This document shows positions 48,425 to 56,470 of a stretch of 64,000 bases of DNA, piece after piece. The stretch is taken from contig JBBSVM010000006.1 of the NCBI GenBank assembly GCA_038046785.1, forward strand, positions 119,832 to 183,831, read 5' to 3'. The first letter of the stretch is position 1. Each line of letters opens with the position of its first letter. The translations under genes were made by a program, and so were the position numbers. A model generated the notes under the pieces. That model saw only the letters and a list, made by a program, of their open reading frames with translations. It ran no database searches and had not been told where the DNA came from. The DNA is from JAHFTW01 sp038046785. Its GTDB lineage: Archaea > Thermoplasmatota > E2 > JACPAO01 > JAHFTW01.

Positions 48425-49641
48425 GTTGGCTCGGCTGGTGCCTTGCTGGTGCCCTGGCGGGCATCGCTGCGGGACTTGTTCCCGGCCTGCACGCAAACAC
48501 GCTGCTTCCCATCGTTGCGGCGCTGCGGCCGGAGCCGCCCGAACTGGTCGTCGCGCTGCCGGCCTTCGCCACCGCGCACGCGTTCACCTCGATTCTCCCC
48601 GCCACCTACCTCGGCATCCCCGACCCGGAAGGCTCCCTCCTCGCGCTTCCGGCGCACCAAATGGTGGCCGAAGGACAGGGGCCGCGCGCCGTGCGCATCG
48701 CAGTCCATGCGACCTTTGCCGCCGTTGTCGCCTCGGTGGTGCTCCTTCTGCCCGCGATCTGGCTCTTGCAGGAGCCGGGCCGCCTCGGCGCTTCCATCCA
48801 GAGCCTCTTGCCGTGGGTGTTGGCAGCGCTCGCACTTTGGCTTCTGTTTCTTGGCTGGCGCAAGCCGTTGGCAAACCTCGTCTGCTTCGTTCTTGCCGGC
48901 CTTTTCGGGCTGTTCGCTGCGCGTCTCCATCCGTCCGGCTTGCTCGGTCCGGTCACTCCGCTTGGACCGGCCCTTGCCGGCCTCTTCGCAGGCGCTGGGC
49001 TCGTCGCTGCCGTGGTTGGGAGCGCTTCGACTCCGCCCCAGGATGACGAGCCGTTGACGCGCCGCAGCACACGGGTGGCCGGTCGCGCCGCCTGGGTCGG
49101 GTCGCTTGCCGCAGCGCTCTTGGTTCCGGTCTCCGCAGCCACCCCCGCGCTGGTCGGGAGTCTGATTCCGGCACGCGCCAAGGAGCGCTCCATTGCCGTC
49201 GTGGCCGCCATTGGGGTGGCCCACCAGACGCTCGCTCTCGCAACGCTCTGGCCCACGCTGCGGCCGCGCACCGGTCTTGCCGCGGCACTTGTTCCTGCGG
49301 CCGAGGCGCAGCCGTGGAGTGGCGGAGCGCTGCCACCTCTGCTGTTGGCGCTCCTGGCGACCACGTTGCTGGCGGCACTTCTGGCCCACCCGGCGACGCT
49401 TCTGCTCGGCCGACGAATCCCCGACCTGGCGGCGCGCCTTCCAGCCCGCGGCATCTCCATCGCAGCGTTGGCCCTGCTTGGAGTGCTCCAGGTCGGGCTT
49501 GGCGGCTGGCACGGGACCGCGCTCTTCGTGGCAGGAACTGCCATTGGCCTTGTCCCCTTGGCCCTCCAAGCACGGCGTCTCCAGCTCATCGCCTGCCTCC
49601 TTCTGCCCGCACTCTTACGCAGTGCTGGGGTTTCGTTTTAG
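48415..49641 (+). CDS. Polytopic membrane protein, COG1784/TctA-related
   Basis: 408 residues from the ATG at 48415 with about ten membrane helices. The opening 'ALAGIAAGLVPGLHANTLLP' has the GxxPGLHxNT motif of the archaeal COG1784/DUF112 proteins related to the TctA permease family, and 'LPATYLGIPDPEGSLLALPA' is the second conserved part. Role and substrate unknown. Co-expressed with the OB-like protein; its stop overlaps that of the convergent DUF2240 gene. Confidence 0.8.
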   Translation: MELSWLGWCLAGALAGIAAGLVPGLHANTLLPIVAALRPEPPELVVALPAFATAHAFTSILPATYLGIPDPEGSLLALPAHQMVAEGQGPRAVRIAVHATFAAVVASVVLLLPAIWLLQEPGRLGASIQSLLPWVLAALALWLLFLGWRKPLANLVCFVLAGLFGLFAARLHPSGLLGPVTPLGPALAGLFAGAGLVAAVVGSASTPPQDDEPLTRRSTRVAGRAAWVGSLAAALLVPVSAATPALVGSLIPARAKERSIAVVAAIGVAHQTLALATLWPTLRPRTGLAAALVPAAEAQPWSGGALPPLLLALLATTLLAALLAHPATLLLGRRIPDLAARLPARGISIAALALLGVLQVGLGGWHGTALFVAGTAIGLVPLALQARRLQLIACLLLPALLRSAGVSF

Positions 49642-50090
49642 GGAACGAATCGGGCCGCCTCGGCGCGCACATCCAAGCCCGCCTCCGCTGCGAGCCAGAG
49701 CGCCGCCGCAAGAGCGGTGAGTTGGCCTCCCATGCTCTGCTGCCGCGCTGCGACCTGGGCAAGAATGTCCGGCAGCGCGACGCCGCGCCGCGTCGCCACC
49801 GCCTGCGCCAATCCCGCAAACGGGTCGATGCGGCCCTGCGGTTGGGCCGCGGGGTCGGGGCGGAACCCGAACGGGATGGCGACGGTCGCAGGGTCCACGG
49901 TGAAACGGAGCGTTTCTCCTTCTGCCCAGAGGGTTCCGGCATCGCGCGCCCGTGCCACGAAGTCGCGTGCTTGGGCTGGCGTCATCCACCCCAGGTCGAG
50001 TGAGAGGAGGTGCACCCACTCGGCGGCGGGCAGGTCGCGTCTCCCACGCCGTTTCGCAACGAAAGCCAACGCGCGCTCGACGTCGCTCAC
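49638..50090 (-). CDS. DUF2240 family archaeal protein
   Basis: 150 residues from a GTG at 50090, overlapping the upstream stop (GTGA, 50087-50090). 'VERALAFVAKRRGRRDLPAA', 'WVHLLSLDLGWMTPAQARDF' and 'TVDPATVAIPFGFRPDP' match the archaeal DUF2240 (COG3612) plan: a helical N-terminal winged-helix-like domain and a short C-terminal region. Function unknown; a nucleic-acid role is usually suspected. Confidence 0.78.
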   Translation of the reverse strand: MSDVERALAFVAKRRGRRDLPAAEWVHLLSLDLGWMTPAQARDFVARARDAGTLWAEGETLRFTVDPATVAIPFGFRPDPAAQPQGRIDPFAGLAQAVATRRGVALPDILAQVAARQQSMGGQLTALAAALWLAAEAGLDVRAEAARFVP

Positions 50091-50599
50091 AGAATCATGC
50101 GCCCTTGCCGGTCTTCCGGTTCGACCGGCTCCGTCTCTTCGGCGGGCGCAGGTGCCGGCTCCGGCGCGTCCAACCCGTCGGCCGTGCTGCGTGCCACCAA
50201 ACATTCGGGGGCGGCGGCACGCACCGTCTCCTCGTCGGCTTCGTCGCACGCCACGACAAGAAGTTCGCCAAGTTCTGCGCCCTGCTGCAGCACCCACGCT
50301 CGGTCACGGGGCCAGCGCGCCAGGATGTGCGAAGCCCCGGCAACGGCAAGGTCGAGCGCCTCCTCGTCGTCGGCAGGTGTTGCCTCAAGCCAGACCGAGG
50401 TGCGCCGACCAAGCCGTTGCAGCATCTCGACCGAGTCGTCTCCACCGGCCACGAGGACGACTTGCTTTGGGGAGCCGAGGGCGCGCCACGCGGCGACCGC
50501 CTGTTCGGCGTCGGTGGCCGCAAGGAGCGGGATGCGCACAGACGCGCCACGCGCCTCGGCTTCAAGGAGGCACCGGGAGCTGCCGCACCGCCCTCGCAC
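50087..50599 (-). CDS. Soluble alpha/beta protein of unknown function
   Basis: 170 residues from a GTG at 50599; a GTG at 50539 is an alternative. Alternating strands and helices ('QVVLVAGGDDSVEMLQRLG', 'TSVWLEATPADDEEALDLA', 'GASHILARWPRDRAWVLQQG', 'ELLVVACDEADEETVRAA') look like a part-barrel or Rossmann-like fold, ending in an acidic Pro/Glu tail. No catalytic motif or family recognised. Coupled to the DUF2240 gene. Confidence 0.6.
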   Translation of the reverse strand: MRGRCGSSRCLLEAEARGASVRIPLLAATDAEQAVAAWRALGSPKQVVLVAGGDDSVEMLQRLGRRTSVWLEATPADDEEALDLAVAGASHILARWPRDRAWVLQQGAELGELLVVACDEADEETVRAAAPECLVARSTADGLDAPEPAPAPAEETEPVEPEDRQGRMIL

Positions 50600-50753
50600 G
50601 GCTCATATCCTAGACCCCCGTCGCGCGCTTGCCGCGATGACGAAGAATTTTGTCTCTGATTCGTGAAGAAAAGACGGGCGGGCTGAGCGGCAATCGGGGA
50701 CAGTGCAAGGATGCGTCGGCAAGGCTTATCGCGCCCCGGCCGGGTCGCAGGGC

Positions 50754-51470
50754 GTGCGCGCCTGGCTGGTCCTCCCACTTCTGCTAACGTTTGCCGCCGG
50801 CTGTGCCGGTTCCTATTCTTGCCCTGAAGTGTACGGCCCCGAATTCCGCGAGGCGTATCTGGCGGCCGTGGACGAGCTGGCGAAGAACGACATCGAAATC
50901 CCCGATGCTGACCGCGACTGCGTCCCCGACCCGGTCGAAGCGGAGTACGGCACCGACCCGAACGACGCCTCCAGCTTCCCCTCGCTCGAGCAGCTTGGTG
51001 GGTCTGCCCCCGGCCCGGGCAGCCTCCCGGGTCCTGGCATTCAGGGCAACGCGACCGCGAAGCCGCCCGTCGTCAAGACCGCCTCTGGCACCATCACGGC
51101 GGCCGTCGGCGTCAACGGCGGAGCCTCGTTCACCCTTGGCGGTGCCAGCGCGGAAGGGAACGTCGAGGCGGGCGCGCGTTTCCTGCTCGCAGAACTCTCC
51201 TGGGACGGCGTCGCAGACCTCGACCTCTGCGTGGGCAAGCCCGCGAGCGGCACCACCGGGCCTGCCGCCAACTGCGACGGCGCCCCAGGCACGGGCGGGC
51301 TTCCCGGCATGCCCGACTCGCCCATCGCATTTGTCTACACGAATCCCGAAGCGGGCGCCTGGTCCGTAGGCCCCTACGCCAACGGCCCCGTCGCCAACAC
51401 CGCCTTCACCGTCGCCTTCACGGTCTTCTACGACGAGACCGAGATTCCGGCTGGCTACACGGCGCTCTGA
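50754..51470 (+). CDS. Lipoprotein with thrombospondin-type calcium repeat
   Basis: 238 residues from a GTG at 50754 (a start at 50703 adds 17). Lipobox 'LLLTFAAGCAGS'. Next to it is a type-3 calcium repeat: 'DADRDCVPDPVEAEYGTDPN', as also found in the subtilisin-like lipoprotein at 56471. A Gly/Pro linker leads to a beta-sandwich domain (about 125-238) with 'ELSWDGVADLDLCVGKP', similar to the pre-peptidase C-terminal type. Surface protein of unknown binding partner. Confidence 0.7.
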   Translation: MRAWLVLPLLLTFAAGCAGSYSCPEVYGPEFREAYLAAVDELAKNDIEIPDADRDCVPDPVEAEYGTDPNDASSFPSLEQLGGSAPGPGSLPGPGIQGNATAKPPVVKTASGTITAAVGVNGGASFTLGGASAEGNVEAGARFLLAELSWDGVADLDLCVGKPASGTTGPAANCDGAPGTGGLPGMPDSPIAFVYTNPEAGAWSVGPYANGPVANTAFTVAFTVFYDETEIPAGYTAL

Positions 51471-51530
51471 CGCACTCCAGAGTTGGATTACCGAATCGGT
51501 CAAATAGGGCCGTTAAGTCGCCGGGCCAAC

Positions 51531-51600
51531 GCGCGGTTAGTCTAGTGGTAGGACTGTACCTTGCCAAGGTACAAGCATGGGTTCAAATCCCGTACCGCNN
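51531..51600 (+). tRNA. trnG: tRNA-Gly (GCC), 3' end cut by the gap
   Basis: Acceptor strand GCGCGGT (51531-51537), D arm GTCT-AGTGGTA-GGAC, anticodon arm GTACC-TTGCCAA-GGTAC with anticodon GCC, T arm ATGGG-TTCAAAT-CCCGT, then ACCGC before the Ns. Two bases of the 3' acceptor strand plus the discriminator are hidden. No intron. TTAAG at about 51513-51517 may be the promoter element. Confidence 0.93.
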
Positions 51601-51698
51601 NNNNNNNNNNNNNNNNNNNNNNNNNNNNNNNNNNNNNNNNNNNNNNNNNNNNNNNNNNNNNNNNNNNNNNNNNNNNNNNNNNNNNNNNNNNNNNNNNN
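51599..51698. other. Assembly gap of 100 N
   Basis: Exactly 100 Ns, the conventional scaffold gap of unknown length. ACCGC is the last known sequence before it and the first after it, so the contigs may abut or overlap by a few bases. Confidence 0.97.
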
Positions 51699-51724
51699 AC
51701 CGCACCCACCGCCGTCTTCGGAAG

Positions 51725-52213
51725 CTAAGACGTCTTCACCGGTTTGTCCTTCACGGGCGAGCCGCAGACGGTGCACTCCTCGCGTTTGGGCATGGCGTCG
51801 AACCAGCGTCCGCAGCCGCTGCAGCGCGGGCGGAAGTTGAGGGTCGCCGCGATGCCAGACGAGTTGACGGTGCGGGTCGGGATGCGCAAGCGAAGCGCCA
51901 CGTCGAGCATGGTGTGGTCGTCGGTAACGATGGTTCCGGGCAGTTCCAGCGCCAGTGCCAGGAGCGAGAGGTCGGCGGCGGAGAGGCGGGCAAGGTTCCC
52001 TGCCGCAAGGGCCGTCTCTTCGACGCGGTCCTGCGCTTCGGAGCTGGCCGAGCGAATCTGCAGGCCGATGGTCAGCCAGCCGTCGTAGCGCCGTGCGTCC
52101 TTGCCGCCCGGGCTCACTTCGGCCGCTGCCTCCGGGGTCGTCGCCCAGGAAGCGTCGCGCGGAGGCTCTTTGCCGCCAAGAAGCAGGCTGGTGTCGAGGA
52201 CGAGCCAAGGCAC
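51725..52213 (-). CDS. nob1: Endonuclease Nob1 (PIN domain plus zinc ribbon)
   Basis: 162 residues from a GTG at 52213; the frame is open further upstream over antisense sequence. The PIN domain begins 'PWLVLDTSLLLGGKEPP' with its first acidic residue and includes 'LSAADLSLLALALELPGTIV' and 'TDDHTMLDVALRL' for the others. The C-terminal zinc ribbon is 'PRCSGCGRWFDAMPKREECT' followed by VCG. Nob1 makes the final cut at the 3' end of 16S rRNA. Divergent from malate dehydrogenase. Confidence 0.9.
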   Translation of the reverse strand: MPWLVLDTSLLLGGKEPPRDASWATTPEAAAEVSPGGKDARRYDGWLTIGLQIRSASSEAQDRVEETALAAGNLARLSAADLSLLALALELPGTIVTDDHTMLDVALRLRIPTRTVNSSGIAATLNFRPRCSGCGRWFDAMPKREECTVCGSPVKDKPVKTS

Positions 52214-52294
52214 GGCGACGCAAGGGGGCGCCCTCTTTTTGGCCGTGTCGGAGCCCCGCCAACCCTTTGAAGCGCCCCCCGGTCGGCGCACCCA

Positions 52295-53245
52295 ATGACC
52301 AAAGTTGGCTTCGTCGGCGCTGGCACCATTGGCGCGAACTCCATCTTCGCGACCCTCATGCTCACCGACCGCATCGACGAGATCGCGGTCGTGGACATCG
52401 CGGAGGCCGCCGCCGTCGGCCGCGCGCTCGACCTCAACACCGCCTCGGTCGCCTTCGGTCGCCGCACCAAGGTCTCCGGCAGCACCGACTATGCGACGCT
52501 CAAGGGCAGCGACATCGTCGTCGTCTCCGCCGGCGTCCCGCGCAAGCCTGGCATGACGCGCGCCGACCTGCTGGGCATCAACATCAAGATCCTCAAGTCG
52601 GTCTGCGCCGAGGTCAAGAAGCACGCGCCCAGCTGCGTGTTCCTGTTGGTCAGCAACCCCGTCGACATTCTGCTCTACGTGTGCTGGAAAGAGCTTGGGA
52701 TGCCGCGCGAGCGTGTCATCGGCATGACCAGCCTGCACGACTCCGCCCGCTTCACCGACATCGTGCGTGACGCCACCGGCGACCGCACCGTGCGCGCAAC
52801 CATCCTTGGCGAGCACGGCGAGACCATGTTCGTGAGCCCCACCCTGAGCAGCCCCAGCCTCAAGGGCGGCGACTGGGCGGGCTGGGAGAAGACGACGCGC
52901 GGCCGCGCCATGGAGATCATCGAGCGCGTCGGCGCCACCGCCTACGCCCCCGGGGCCTGCACCGGTCGCATGGTGAAGGCCATCATCGAAGACACGCACG
53001 AAGAGATTCCGACCGGCGTCATTCTCACCGGCGAGTACGGCCACAAGGATGTCGCGACGGGCGTCCCCGCCGTGCTCGGCAAGGGCGGCCTCGTGCGCGT
53101 CGTCCAGTATGAACTGACGGCCGAGGAGAAGACGAAGTTCGACATCACCGTCAAGGCCGTGAAGGAGAAGATTGCGGAAGGGCTTGCCATTCTGGCGAAC
53201 CCTCCGGCGCCGTCTCCTGCCCCTGCGGCGACCCCCAAGGCGTGA
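52295..53245 (+). CDS. mdh: Malate dehydrogenase (LDH/MDH superfamily)
   Basis: 316 residues. NAD-binding 'VGFVGAGTIGANSIFATLM', substrate loop 'AGVPRKPGMTRADLLGIN' with the Arg pair typical of malate rather than lactate enzymes, 'VSNPVDILLY', the Arg of 'LHDSARFTDI' and catalytic His in 'ILGEHGETMFV'. It interconverts malate and oxaloacetate. An Ala/Pro-rich C-terminal tail of about 15 residues is unusual. TTTGAAG about 28 bases before the ATG suggests a leaderless transcript. Confidence 0.93.
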   Translation: MTKVGFVGAGTIGANSIFATLMLTDRIDEIAVVDIAEAAAVGRALDLNTASVAFGRRTKVSGSTDYATLKGSDIVVVSAGVPRKPGMTRADLLGINIKILKSVCAEVKKHAPSCVFLLVSNPVDILLYVCWKELGMPRERVIGMTSLHDSARFTDIVRDATGDRTVRATILGEHGETMFVSPTLSSPSLKGGDWAGWEKTTRGRAMEIIERVGATAYAPGACTGRMVKAIIEDTHEEIPTGVILTGEYGHKDVATGVPAVLGKGGLVRVVQYELTAEEKTKFDITVKAVKEKIAEGLAILANPPAPSPAPAATPKA

Positions 53246-53257
53246 ACCCGCTTCGCG

Positions 53258-54058
53258 TCAGATGAATGTGGGCGCAGCGGGAAGAGAAGGCGGCTCCGCC
53301 TGTGCCTGGGTGCGACGAATCTCCACTTCGAGAGCCATCGCTTCCTTGAGCAGCGGCTTGGCGTCCACGGAGACGTCGGGCACCAGTTTCGCAATCGCCT
53401 CAACCAGGGCGACGGCGGCCCGGCCGTCCGGGTGGTCCTTGCTCGCCTCGACGAGGAGGCTTGCAGCGTGGACGCCGCGCAGCGGGGCATCGAGTAGAAT
53501 CTGGGCGCCGAGACCCGCGATGAGGGCGCGCTCCATGGCGGGAATGCCCGCTTTGCCGAGCGTCTTGATGAGCTTGGCGTCGGGGCTTGCAACGAAGACG
53601 TCCGGCGTGTCGTCCCCCTCGGCGCGCACGACCGCCTCGAGGACGAGCAGCAGGTGGGCGTCGCCCTGCGAGGCCCACGCCATGATGGCGGCGGCCACGC
53701 GCTCCATCACCTTGGGCGGAAGTCCGAGGTCGCTGGTGATGATGTAGAGGCTGGGGCAGGTGCGGCCGATTTTGCATGCCACCTCGCCGCCGTAGATGCG
53801 CACGACGCTTGTGACCAGGCCAGATTGGATGTTGACGAAGCCGCCGAGCTCCGGCATGCGCAGGTGGCCCACCAAGGGCAGCCCAAGGTGGCGCACCAGG
53901 TACTGCGCCGCGATGGAGGGGGCAGAGCCGGTGGTGGGGAAAGCGGTCAGGATGACGGCGTCCTTGAGGCGGACGGGCTCGAACGCCTCGACCGGGCCGA
54001 TTTCAGGCATGGGCAAGAGACGGCCGAGACGTTCAAATCGATGTCGAAGCCGGCGCAT
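53258..54058 (-). CDS. PAC2-family proteasome assembly chaperone-like protein
   Basis: 266 residues from the ATG at 54058, overlapping the proline dehydrogenase stop (TGATG, 54056-54060). An alternative start at 54010 begins MPEIGPVEAFEP. 'DAVILTAFPTTGSAPSIAAQ', 'YLVRHLGLPLVGHLRMPELG' and 'GIPAMERALIAGLGAQILLD' match the archaeal PAC2 (COG2047/PbaA-PbaB) family. Members bind 20S proteasome alpha rings or related complexes. Last gene of a five-gene run from 58096. Confidence 0.82.
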   Translation of the reverse strand: MRRLRHRFERLGRLLPMPEIGPVEAFEPVRLKDAVILTAFPTTGSAPSIAAQYLVRHLGLPLVGHLRMPELGGFVNIQSGLVTSVVRIYGGEVACKIGRTCPSLYIITSDLGLPPKVMERVAAAIMAWASQGDAHLLLVLEAVVRAEGDDTPDVFVASPDAKLIKTLGKAGIPAMERALIAGLGAQILLDAPLRGVHAASLLVEASKDHPDGRAAVALVEAIAKLVPDVSVDAKPLLKEAMALEVEIRRTQAQAEPPSLPAAPTFI

Positions 54059-55230
54059 CAGCCGACCGAACGTCGGCGTCGGCGCTCCTCGGAGATGAGC
54101 GCAAGCTCGCGGCCGGTCTGGCCCCGGATGAAGGTGTTCTCCTCGGCACGGCGCGTGAGGTAGGGGACGACGGCGCGGACAGGGCCGTACGGGACGTACT
54201 TGCACACGTTGTAGCCCTCGCTGGCAAGGTTGTAGGAAAGGTGGTCGCTCATGCCAAGCAACTGGGAGAAGAAGAGCCGCGGGTCGTCGCGACGGATTCC
54301 GCGCTGGTCCATGAGAGTGGTCAAGAACAGGGTCGAAGCCTCGTTGTGCGTGCCCGCGACGATGGCCATGCGGTCGATGTGCTCGACCGAGAAACGGAGG
54401 GCCTCGTCGAAGTTTGCGTCCGTCGTCGCCTTGTCCGGGAGAATGCTCGACTCAACCCCGCCGGCCGCGGCATGCGCACGCTCCTTCTCCATGTAGGCGC
54501 CACGCACGAGCTTGAGGCCGAGCCAGTAGCCTCCAGCCATCGCTTGCTGACGGCTCTCGCGCAGGAATTCCAGGCGGCCGCGGCGGTAGAGCTGGATGGT
54601 GTTGAAGACGATGGCCGTCTTCGTGTTGAACTTCGCCATCATTGTGTTCGCAAGATCATCGATGGCGTCCTGAATCCACGATTCCTCCGCGTCGAGGAAG
54701 ATGCGCACGGACTTCGCGTGCGCGCGGGCGCACAAGCGTTCCACGCGAGCCTTGGCGCGAGCCCACTCCGCGGTCTCGCCATCGTCGAGCGGGGCGCCGC
54801 GGTCCACTTTCTCCAGCAGCGCGAAGCGGGCCACGCCGGTGACCTTGAAGACGCAGAAGGGGATGGCGGGGTTCCCCTCGGCAAGGTCGATCGTGCGTTC
54901 GACCTCGTCCGCGGTGCGGTCGAACTCTGCTTCGCTCTCCTGCCCCTCGACCGCCACGTCGAGGATGGTCCCGATGCGGAAGCGCCAGAGGGCCTCGATT
55001 GTGGGGCCGCATTCCGCGATGGTCTCTCCGCCGCAGAACTGCCGGAACATCGTGCGCTTGATGAGGCCGTGGACGGGGAGGTGAAGGAGGAGGGCGCCGC
55101 GGAGGGTCCGCGTGCCGGTGCGGACAAGCCAAGGATAGCGGAAGGCCCGGAAAATCCAGTGCGACCGACGGAGTGCTGCGTCGGTCTTCGAGCGGAAGGC
55201 GATTTCTGTGTTGGCGAAACTCAGGGCCAT
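54058..55230 (-). CDS. Proline dehydrogenase
   Basis: 390 residues. The TIM-barrel FAD enzyme is recognised by 'YWLGLKLVRGAYMEKERAHA', 'VAGTHNEASTLFLTTLM', 'FFSQLLGMSDHLSYNLASEG' and 'VCKYVPYGPVRAVVPYLTRR' followed by AEEN. It oxidises proline to pyrroline-5-carboxylate and passes electrons to a quinone or other acceptor. It is the single-domain form, with no fused P5C dehydrogenase. Stop and PAC2 start overlap. Confidence 0.95.
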   Translation of the reverse strand: MALSFANTEIAFRSKTDAALRRSHWIFRAFRYPWLVRTGTRTLRGALLLHLPVHGLIKRTMFRQFCGGETIAECGPTIEALWRFRIGTILDVAVEGQESEAEFDRTADEVERTIDLAEGNPAIPFCVFKVTGVARFALLEKVDRGAPLDDGETAEWARAKARVERLCARAHAKSVRIFLDAEESWIQDAIDDLANTMMAKFNTKTAIVFNTIQLYRRGRLEFLRESRQQAMAGGYWLGLKLVRGAYMEKERAHAAAGGVESSILPDKATTDANFDEALRFSVEHIDRMAIVAGTHNEASTLFLTTLMDQRGIRRDDPRLFFSQLLGMSDHLSYNLASEGYNVCKYVPYGPVRAVVPYLTRRAEENTFIRGQTGRELALISEERRRRRSVG

Positions 55231-55282
55231 GGTCCGACGATGGTTTGGAGGGCGGCATCCGCAAAAAAGGAACGGGTCGTGT

Positions 55283-55612
55283 TCAGCGCAGGACGTGCTT
55301 CTCGCGCTCGCGCCCGAGCCGGCCGGTGAGCGTCACCCAGACAAGGCGCCAATCGGAGGCGAACGAGAACCACGGGTAGGTGAAGGTGGCGGGGCGGTTG
55401 CGCTGCACGACGAAGTGGGCAAACCAGGCGAAGCCATAGCCGACCGGGAGGACGAGGAGGAGCCACCACCACATGGCGAGGGCGGCGAACCCGACGAGGA
55501 GGCCGAGCGAGAGGAGAGAGCCGACGACGTGGAGCGCGATGGTGAGCGGTTTCGAGTGTTCGCGCAAGTAGAACGGCCAGAATGCGTCGAGGGTGCGGTA
55601 CGCCTTCTCCAT
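55283..55612 (-). CDS. Mpo1-like (DUF962) membrane protein
   Basis: 109 residues. 'FWPFYLREHSKPLTIALHVV' and 'GFAWFAHFVVQRNRPATFTY' supply the conserved His residues of the DUF962/Mpo1 family, an iron-dependent dioxygenase of 2-hydroxy fatty acids in yeast. Two membrane helices lie between them. The activity in this archaeon is not known; substrates would differ from yeast sphingolipid-derived acids. Between mutM and proline dehydrogenase on the same strand. Confidence 0.85.
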   Translation of the reverse strand: MEKAYRTLDAFWPFYLREHSKPLTIALHVVGSLLSLGLLVGFAALAMWWWLLLVLPVGYGFAWFAHFVVQRNRPATFTYPWFSFASDWRLVWVTLTGRLGREREKHVLR

Positions 55613-55642
55613 GCGGGCCCATCGTGGCGCCGGGTCGTCAAG

Positions 55643-56458
55643 CTACCGCTGGCAGGTCGGGCAGTAGAACGTGCTGCGGCCCGCCTGCACGATGCGCCGC
55701 ACCGCCGTCCCGCAGCGGCTGCACGGTTCGCCTTCGCGCTGGAAGACGGCCACCTCAAGCTGGAAGTTGCCCTCCTCGCCAATCGAGTTGACGTAGTCGT
55801 TGAACGAGGTTCCGCCCGCGGCGAGCGAGTCGCGCAGGGCGCCGAGGATGCCAGAATGCAGCGGCGCGATTTTGGCTTTCGGTGTTGCCTTCGCCTTGCG
55901 GCGCGGTGAGAGTCCGGCGCGCCAGAGAGCTTCGCAGGCGTAGATGTTTCCGACGCCGGCGAGTTTGGTCTGGTCGAGCAGGAACGCCTTGAGCGGCGAG
56001 CCCGAGCCCGCCAACAACTCCCCGAGTGCTTCGGGCGTGAAGGCAGGGTCTAAGGCGTCCACGCCGTAGTGCGCGAGGTCGGGAACGTCAGCTTTCGGCG
56101 CGTAGAGTTTCAGCAAACCGAAGCGGCGCGGGTCGCTGAAGCGCAACTCGCGTTCGTCATCGAGCGACAAGACAAGGTGCGTGTGCGGTCGAGTCTCCTC
56201 GCCCGGCTCGTGGAAGAGCCACTTGCCCGTCATGCCGAGGTGGGACAAGAAAAGTCCGCCGTCGTCGAGGTCGGCGAGCAGGAACTTGCCGTGCCGGCGC
56301 AGGGTGCGCACGCGGCGGCTCTCCAACCGTTCGAGGGCGACGGGGGAGGGTCCTCCGCGCAGTTTCGCGGGACGCCAGTCCACGCCCTCGATGCGGCGGC
56401 CACGCAGCTCGCGCTCGAGGCCGCGGCGGATGGTCTCGACTTCGGGCAACTCAGGCAT
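55643..56458 (-). CDS. mutM: Formamidopyrimidine-DNA glycosylase (MutM/Fpg)
   Basis: 271 residues. N-terminal catalytic Pro in MPELPEVETI, 'HLGMTGKWLFHEP', the helix-two-turn-helix with 'LLDQTKLAGVGNIYACEALW', and a C-terminal zinc finger 'CSRCGTAVRRIVQAGRSTFY' then CPTCQR. The enzyme removes 8-oxoguanine and formamidopyrimidines and nicks the strand. Most archaea use OGG1/AGOG types instead, so the bacterial-type gene suggests transfer. Next to the secreted protease gene. Confidence 0.96.
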   Translation of the reverse strand: MPELPEVETIRRGLERELRGRRIEGVDWRPAKLRGGPSPVALERLESRRVRTLRRHGKFLLADLDDGGLFLSHLGMTGKWLFHEPGEETRPHTHLVLSLDDERELRFSDPRRFGLLKLYAPKADVPDLAHYGVDALDPAFTPEALGELLAGSGSPLKAFLLDQTKLAGVGNIYACEALWRAGLSPRRKAKATPKAKIAPLHSGILGALRDSLAAGGTSFNDYVNSIGEEGNFQLEVAVFQREGEPCSRCGTAVRRIVQAGRSTFYCPTCQR

Positions 56459-56470
56459 GCTCGGATGGGT

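Noticed and set aside
46304..48496. A 730-codon minus-strand frame opposite Nnr
   Set aside because: Nnr matches both enzyme domains over its full length; the antisense frame is low-complexity.
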